Part shown: piece by piece, positions 40,299 through 43,416 of the stretch
Layout of the letters: the number at the start of each line of letters is the position of its first letter
Position numbering within the stretch: position 1 is the first letter of the stretch
Assembly (NCBI GenBank): GCA_016124255.1
Contig: WGOB01000045.1
Span: 1-43,416, forward strand
Source of the DNA: Alphaproteobacteria bacterium
Lineage (GTDB): Bacteria; Pseudomonadota; Alphaproteobacteria; Caulobacterales; Aquidulcibacteraceae
Length of the DNA stretch: 43,416 nucleotides
Direction: 5' to 3'
Program-made: the position numbers and the translations under genes
Notes under the pieces: generated by a model
Told to the model about the DNA's origin: nothing
Seen by the model: only the letters and a program-made list of their open reading frames with translations
Database searches by the model: none

Positions 40299-40704
40299 CG
40301 CGGCGCGCCATAGCTGTGCTCATGTCGCCCACAGACGCCGGCGGGCGATGCGCCGCGTTCGCAAATGCTGCGCCGACGGCGGCGGCAATGATCGGGATGA
40401 TGAGGAAGTCGATCGCGTAGCTGAGCGGGGGCATTTCGTCGCCCAGCATCAGGAGCGGCAGATCGAGCGCGATGCACAGGCCCATCCAAATGAAGCCGAC
40501 GATCGCGCCGGCGAGCAGGCCCTTGGCCGCTGCACGGCGCATGTACAGATATGCAAACAGCGCCGCCGCGCCCGCCAGCGTCAAATCCATCAGCTGATCG
40601 AAGATCGCACTCTGCGCCGACGCGAAGAGCCCCAGCACGACGCCGATGACGACTTGCGTCCCCCACAGCGCGACGCCGTAGAGCAGGAGCTGCGCAATGC
40701 GCAT
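40282..40704 (-). CDS. Hypothetical four-helix membrane protein
   Basis: A 140-residue protein with four hydrophobic segments (about residues 3-27, 37-54, 61-85 and 92-114) and a polar C-terminal tail of 26 residues. I do not recognise the family. It overlaps the PP2C start by 17 bp and follows the MaoC gene by 6 bp, so the three genes look like one operon; the overlap suggests it may be a membrane partner of the phosphatase. Confidence 0.65.
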   Translation of the reverse strand: MRIAQLLLYGVALWGTQVVIGVVLGLFASAQSAIFDQLMDLTLAGAAALFAYLYMRRAAAKGLLAGAIVGFIWMGLCIALDLPLLMLGDEMPPLSYAIDFLIIPIIAAAVGAAFANAAHRPPASVGDMSTAMARRDADAP

Positions 40705-40710
40705 TTTGGC

Positions 40711-41160
40711 TCACGCGCCGTAGAGAATGGAGATCGTTTCGGCCACGCACGCCGGGCGGCTCTCGCCCTCGATCTCGATCGTGCACTCGTTCTTGATCTG
40801 CACACCGCCGGCCTTGGGTTCGCAGCCGATCAGCTTCTGGCGCATGCGCACCTTCTTGCCGACGCGCACCATGTTGGTGAAGCGCACTTTGTCCGAGCCG
40901 TAATTGATCCCGCGGGTCACGCCGGTGATCCGCATCAGGCCGGAGGAGAGGTACGGGATGAGCGAGAGCGTGAGGTAGCCATGCGCGATCGGGCCGCCGA
41001 TTTCCTTGGTGGCGCGATCGACGTCCACGTGGATCCATTGGTGATCGCCGGTGGCGTCGGCGAACAGGTTCACCCGATCCTGCGTGACTTCGATCCAATC
41101 GGATACGCCGATTTCCTGGCCCACGAGGCCGGGCAGGTCGGCGAGCGCGATTTCCCGCAT
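40711..41160 (-). CDS. MaoC-type (R)-specific enoyl-CoA hydratase
   Basis: A 149-residue single hotdog-fold protein. The hydratase-2 motif is present as DATGDHQWIHVD...GPIAHGYLTLSL, with the Asp and His pair that protonates the substrate. It hydrates 2-enoyl-CoA to (R)-3-hydroxyacyl-CoA. The start at MREIALAD is chosen because AGGAG lies 8 nt upstream; a start five codons earlier (41175) would contain that ribosome site in its own coding sequence. Confidence 0.88.
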   Translation of the reverse strand: MREIALADLPGLVGQEIGVSDWIEVTQDRVNLFADATGDHQWIHVDVDRATKEIGGPIAHGYLTLSLIPYLSSGLMRITGVTRGINYGSDKVRFTNMVRVGKKVRMRQKLIGCEPKAGGVQIKNECTIEIEGESRPACVAETISILYGA

Positions 41161-41297
41161 GCGATGTCTCCTCATCCAAACGAGGCTCGAGTAAGCGCCG
41201 CGCGTGGCGTTGTCGAGGCGCCTGCGCGCGCGCAGGCGCCTTCAATCCGGCGGATTCCGGCGTTGCACTCGTTTCCGCTAGGAAAACGGGGTTTGTT

Positions 41298-41726
41298 ATG
41301 CACATGCGCGCCATGGCAGCCGCGGTCTTGATGTGGGCGGGCGGCGCCGGCGCAACACAAGCGCAGGGCGAAGCGCTGTCGCAGCCGCTGACGGCGGCTG
41401 AGGTGCGCGCCGCCATCCTTGGGCGCGCGTTGAGCGGCGTCACGGAGGCGAGCCGCGCGCCGTGGATGGAGTGCATCACCCGGGACGGCGACACGATCTT
41501 TCGCATCGGCGGCGTCCCGCCGCAGATTGGGCGGGTCCGCATCACCGAGGCGGGGGAGGCCTGCTTCAGCTACGAAGCGACGGGGTTCGCCGACGAGAAT
41601 TGCTGGGTGATGCGCCGCCGCGGGGAGCGGCTCCAGTTCGACGACGCCGAAGGGGGCTCGGAATCCTTCCTGGTGCTGGCGCGGCCGCGCGTGAACGGCT
41701 GCGCGGCGGACGCGCCGTCGGTCTAA
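41298..41726 (+). CDS. Hypothetical secreted protein
   Basis: A 142-residue protein with a signal peptide (AAAVLMWAGGAGATQAQG). The mature part has the pattern WMEC..., RIGGVPPQIGRVRI, AGEACFSYEA and ENCWVMRR, with four cysteines, resembling DUF995-like periplasmic proteins; this is a weak resemblance. ATG at 41298 or 41304 may be the start. It is divergent from the MaoC gene and lies before purL. Confidence 0.65.
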   Translation: MHMRAMAAAVLMWAGGAGATQAQGEALSQPLTAAEVRAAILGRALSGVTEASRAPWMECITRDGDTIFRIGGVPPQIGRVRITEAGEACFSYEATGFADENCWVMRRRGERLQFDDAEGGSESFLVLARPRVNGCAADAPSV

Positions 41727-41748
41727 GTTCTTTATTTGTTCCGCGTGC

Positions 41749-41776
41749 GGAAGGGCGCGGCCCTGCGCGCCCTTCC
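41749..41776 (+). terminator. Hairpin between secreted protein gene and purL
   Basis: 11-bp stem GGAAGGGCGCG with exact complement CGCGCCCTTCC, loop of 6 nt. No T-run follows, so it is a hairpin of uncertain strength. Confidence 0.45.
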
Positions 41777-41807
41777 CTGCGCCTGCGACGCAGGCTAAGC
41801 GCCAGCC

Positions 41808-43416
41808 ATGTCGCTTGATCCCATTGCGCCGGGCACGCTGGCGCTGGCCGAAGAATTCGGCCTTTCCCGTAACGAATACGATCAGGTCGTCGTCAAGCTC
41901 GGCCGCGTCCCGAACGTCACCGAACTCGGCATCTTCTCGGTGATGTGGAGCGAGCATTGCTCCTACAAGTCGAGCCGCGTGCATCTGGCGAAGTTCCCGA
42001 CCAAGGCCCCGCACGTGATCTACGGCCCCGGCGAGAACGCGGGCGCGATCGACATCGGCGATGGGCGTGCGTGCATCTTCAAGATGGAGAGCCACAACCA
42101 CCCGAGCTTCATCGAGCCCTATCAGGGCGCAGCGACCGGCGTGGGCGGGCTCCTGCGCGACGTGTTCACGATGGGCGCGCGGCCGGTGGCGCTGCTGAAT
42201 GCGCTGCGCTTCGGCGATCCGAGCCATCCCAAGACGCGGCGCCTGGTCGACGGCGTGGTGCGCGGCATCGGCGGCTATGGAAATTGCGTCGGTGTGCCGA
42301 CGGTTGCGGGGGAGACCAATTTCCACCGCCGCTACAACGGCAACATCCTTGTCAATGCGATGTGTGTGGGGGTTGCGCCCAAGGACCGCATCTTCACCAG
42401 CGCGGCAAAGGGCGCGGGCAACCCGGTTGTCTATGTCGGCGCAAAGACAGGCCGCGACGGCATCCATGGCGCGACGATGGCGTCGGCCGAGTTCGACGAC
42501 GAGGTCGAGGCGCAGCGGCCAACCGTGCAGGTCGGCGATCCGTTCCTGGAGAAGCTGCTGATCGAGGCGTGCCTCGAACTGATGGCGACGGACGCGATCA
42601 TCGGCATCCAGGACATGGGGGCCGCAGGGCTCACTTCGTCGAGCGTGGAGATGGCGTCGAAGGGGGAAGCGGGGATCGAACTCGACCTTGACCAAGTGCC
42701 AGCGCGCGAAGCGGGCATGACGCCATACGAATTCATGCTCAGCGAAAGCCAGGAGCGTATGCTCATGGTGCTGAAGCCCGGCCGTGAGGACGAGGCGCGG
42801 CGCATCTTCGAGAAGTGGGGCCTCGACGCGGCCGTCATTGGCAAGACGACAGACACGCAGCGCCTCGTGCTCAAATGGCATGGCCAGACCGTGTGCGATC
42901 TCCCGCTTGGTCCGCTGGCGGACGAAGCGCCGAAATACGAGCGCCCGTTCGTGCGCCCCCCCGCCCCCTCCCCCCTTGCGGGGGAGGATAGGGAGGGGGG
43001 GCGTGCAGAACAGCGCGCGTCGTCGACGGCGGCCCATCCTGATCGCCCCCCACCCCCTCCCCCCTCCCCGCAAGGGGGAGGGGGCTTTGCAGACTCTATC
43101 GCGAAGCTGATGTCGTGCCCGGATCTGTGCTCGAAACGGTGGGTCTGGGAACAATACGATCGCCATGTCATGGCGGACACGGTGGATGATTCCGGCCAGT
43201 GCGCGGACGCGGCGATCGTGCGCCTGCATGGCACAACCCGTGCGCTGGCGATGACGAGCGATGTGACGCCGCGCTATGTCGAAGCCGATCCGTTCGAGGG
43301 CGGCAAGCAGGCGGTGGCGGAGGCGTGGCGCAATCTCTCCGCGTCGGGCGCCACGCCGCTGGCGATCACCGACAATCTCAATTTCGGCAGCCCGCAGCGG
43401 CCCGAGATCATGGACC
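41808..43416 (+). CDS. purL: Phosphoribosylformylglycinamidine synthase, large subunit (partial, cut by window end)
   Basis: The first 536 codons of PurL, which with PurQ and PurS makes FGAM from FGAR, glutamine and ATP in purine synthesis. Recognisable segments: [11 protein letters not shown] (His50), [63 protein letters not shown], then after the linker [14 protein letters not shown] and [16 protein letters not shown]. The frame is open to the window end and was translated by hand. Between residue 383 and 427 a 43-codon stretch, 129 bp, is made of a palindromic repeat doublet, replacing the normal short linker between the two halves. It lies 82 bp after the secreted-protein gene. Confidence 0.93.
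   Translation, partial: MSLDPIAPGTLALAEEFGLSRNEYDQVVVKLGRVPNVTELGIFSVMWSEHCSYKSSRVHLAKFPTKAPHVIYGPGENAGAIDIGDGRACIFKMESHNHPSFIEPYQGAATGVGGLLRDVFTMGARPVALLNALRFGDPSHPKTRRLVDGVVRGIGGYGNCVGVPTVAGETNFHRRYNGNILVNAMCVGVAPKDRIFTSAAKGAGNPVVYVGAKTGRDGIHGATMASAEFDDEVEAQRPTVQVGDPFLEKLLIEACLELMATDAIIGIQDMGAAGLTSSSVEMASKGEAGIELDLDQVPAREAGMTPYEFMLSESQERMLMVLKPGREDEARRIFEKWGLDAAVIGKTTDTQRLVLKWHGQTVCDLPLGPLADEAPKYERPFVRPPAPSPLAGEDREGGRAEQRASSTAAHPDRPPPPPPSPQGGGGFADSIAKLMSCPDLCSKRWVWEQYDRHVMADTVDDSGQCADAAIVRLHGTTRALAMTSDVTPRYVEADPFEGGKQAVAEAWRNLSASGATPLAITDNLNFGSPQRPEIMD
42954..43085. repeat. REP-like inverted doublet inserted in frame in purL
   Basis: Two hairpin units, 42954-43003 and 43044-43085, are imperfect inverted copies of each other around a 40-bp centre. 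Each holds the core CCCCTTGCGGGGGAGG or its complement. The inserted part, 42957-43085 (129 bp, 43 codons), stays in frame and encodes a Pro/Gly-rich peptide (starts [16 protein letters not shown], ends [13 protein letters not shown]). The pyrimidine tails point inward here, but outward in the doublet at 2711-2794. Confidence 0.85.

Noticed and set aside
42957-43085. A frameshift or stop in purL caused by the repeat
   Set aside because: Hand translation shows 43 uninterrupted codons and normal PurL residues on both sides in the same frame.
41172-43229. A 685-codon open frame on - antisense to purL, running through the repeat insert
   Set aside because: No recognisable domain, and purL motifs on + are conserved throughout; it is open because of base composition.

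Overview
The window is about 43.4 kb of high-GC, densely coded DNA from an alphaproteobacterium, most likely of the Caulobacterales/Hyphomonadaceae type. The evidence is a GcrA-family cell-cycle regulator with GANTC (CcrM) sites upstream, an alpha-type DnaX without the usual zinc-finger cysteines, a small 4.5S-type SRP RNA, a large TonB-dependent receptor with an 'ADIVVTGSRI' N-terminus, and many ATGA-overlapping genes with GTG starts. Most of the window is core chromosome with accessory insertions; no phage, IS transposase, CRISPR array, tRNA or rRNA was seen.

Layout. 0.1-2.7 kb: a + strand operon of thiolase, dienelactone-hydrolase-like protein and methyltransferase, followed by a palindromic REP-doublet. 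2.8-4.5 kb: a - strand pair, a membrane cytochrome b and an exported molybdopterin oxidoreductase. 4.6-7.3 kb: a coupled + strand trio of membrane-anchored M20 peptidase, small membrane protein and Rieske oxygenase, then a long acyl-CoA dehydrogenase. 9.1-10.7 kb: two related small cysteine-rich lipoproteins around a VOC protein and an unknown protein. 10.9-20.4 kb: recR, ybaB, dnaX and the SRP RNA gene all lie on the - strand, but are separated by insertions carrying a broken DUF433/DUF5615 toxin-antitoxin module, a divergent EF-Tu paralogue, a gcrA-like gene, an FAD enzyme and a TTC38-like protein. 21.0-24.7 kb: def, a CADD/TenA-like oxygenase, fmt, a lipoprotein and truA on +. 24.7-30.6 kb: argB, a DUF1036 protein, a HAD nucleotidase, dapD, dapE and an aminotransferase on - (arginine and lysine/diaminopimelate synthesis). 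30.7-39.4 kb: two S9 peptidases flanking a TonB receptor and an EF-hand lipoprotein, suggesting peptide use. 39.4-41.2 kb: PP2C-type phosphatase, membrane protein and MaoC-type hydratase. 41.8 kb to the edge: purL, cut by the window end.

The most unusual signals are: (i) a ~130-bp inverted doublet of palindromic repeat units sitting in frame inside purL, related to an intergenic doublet at 2.7 kb and to a single unit inside dnaX; (ii) a stand-alone, N-terminally shortened EF-Tu paralogue; (iii) a CADD-type candidate p-aminobenzoate synthase placed between def and fmt; (iv) a probable CTG start for the DUF1036 protein; (v) a TTNGTCGC motif repeated three times at exactly 40-bp steps upstream of the TonB receptor; and (vi) a 1-bp frameshift that breaks the DUF5615 toxin-like gene. 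All functions are read from sequence only; no database search was run.
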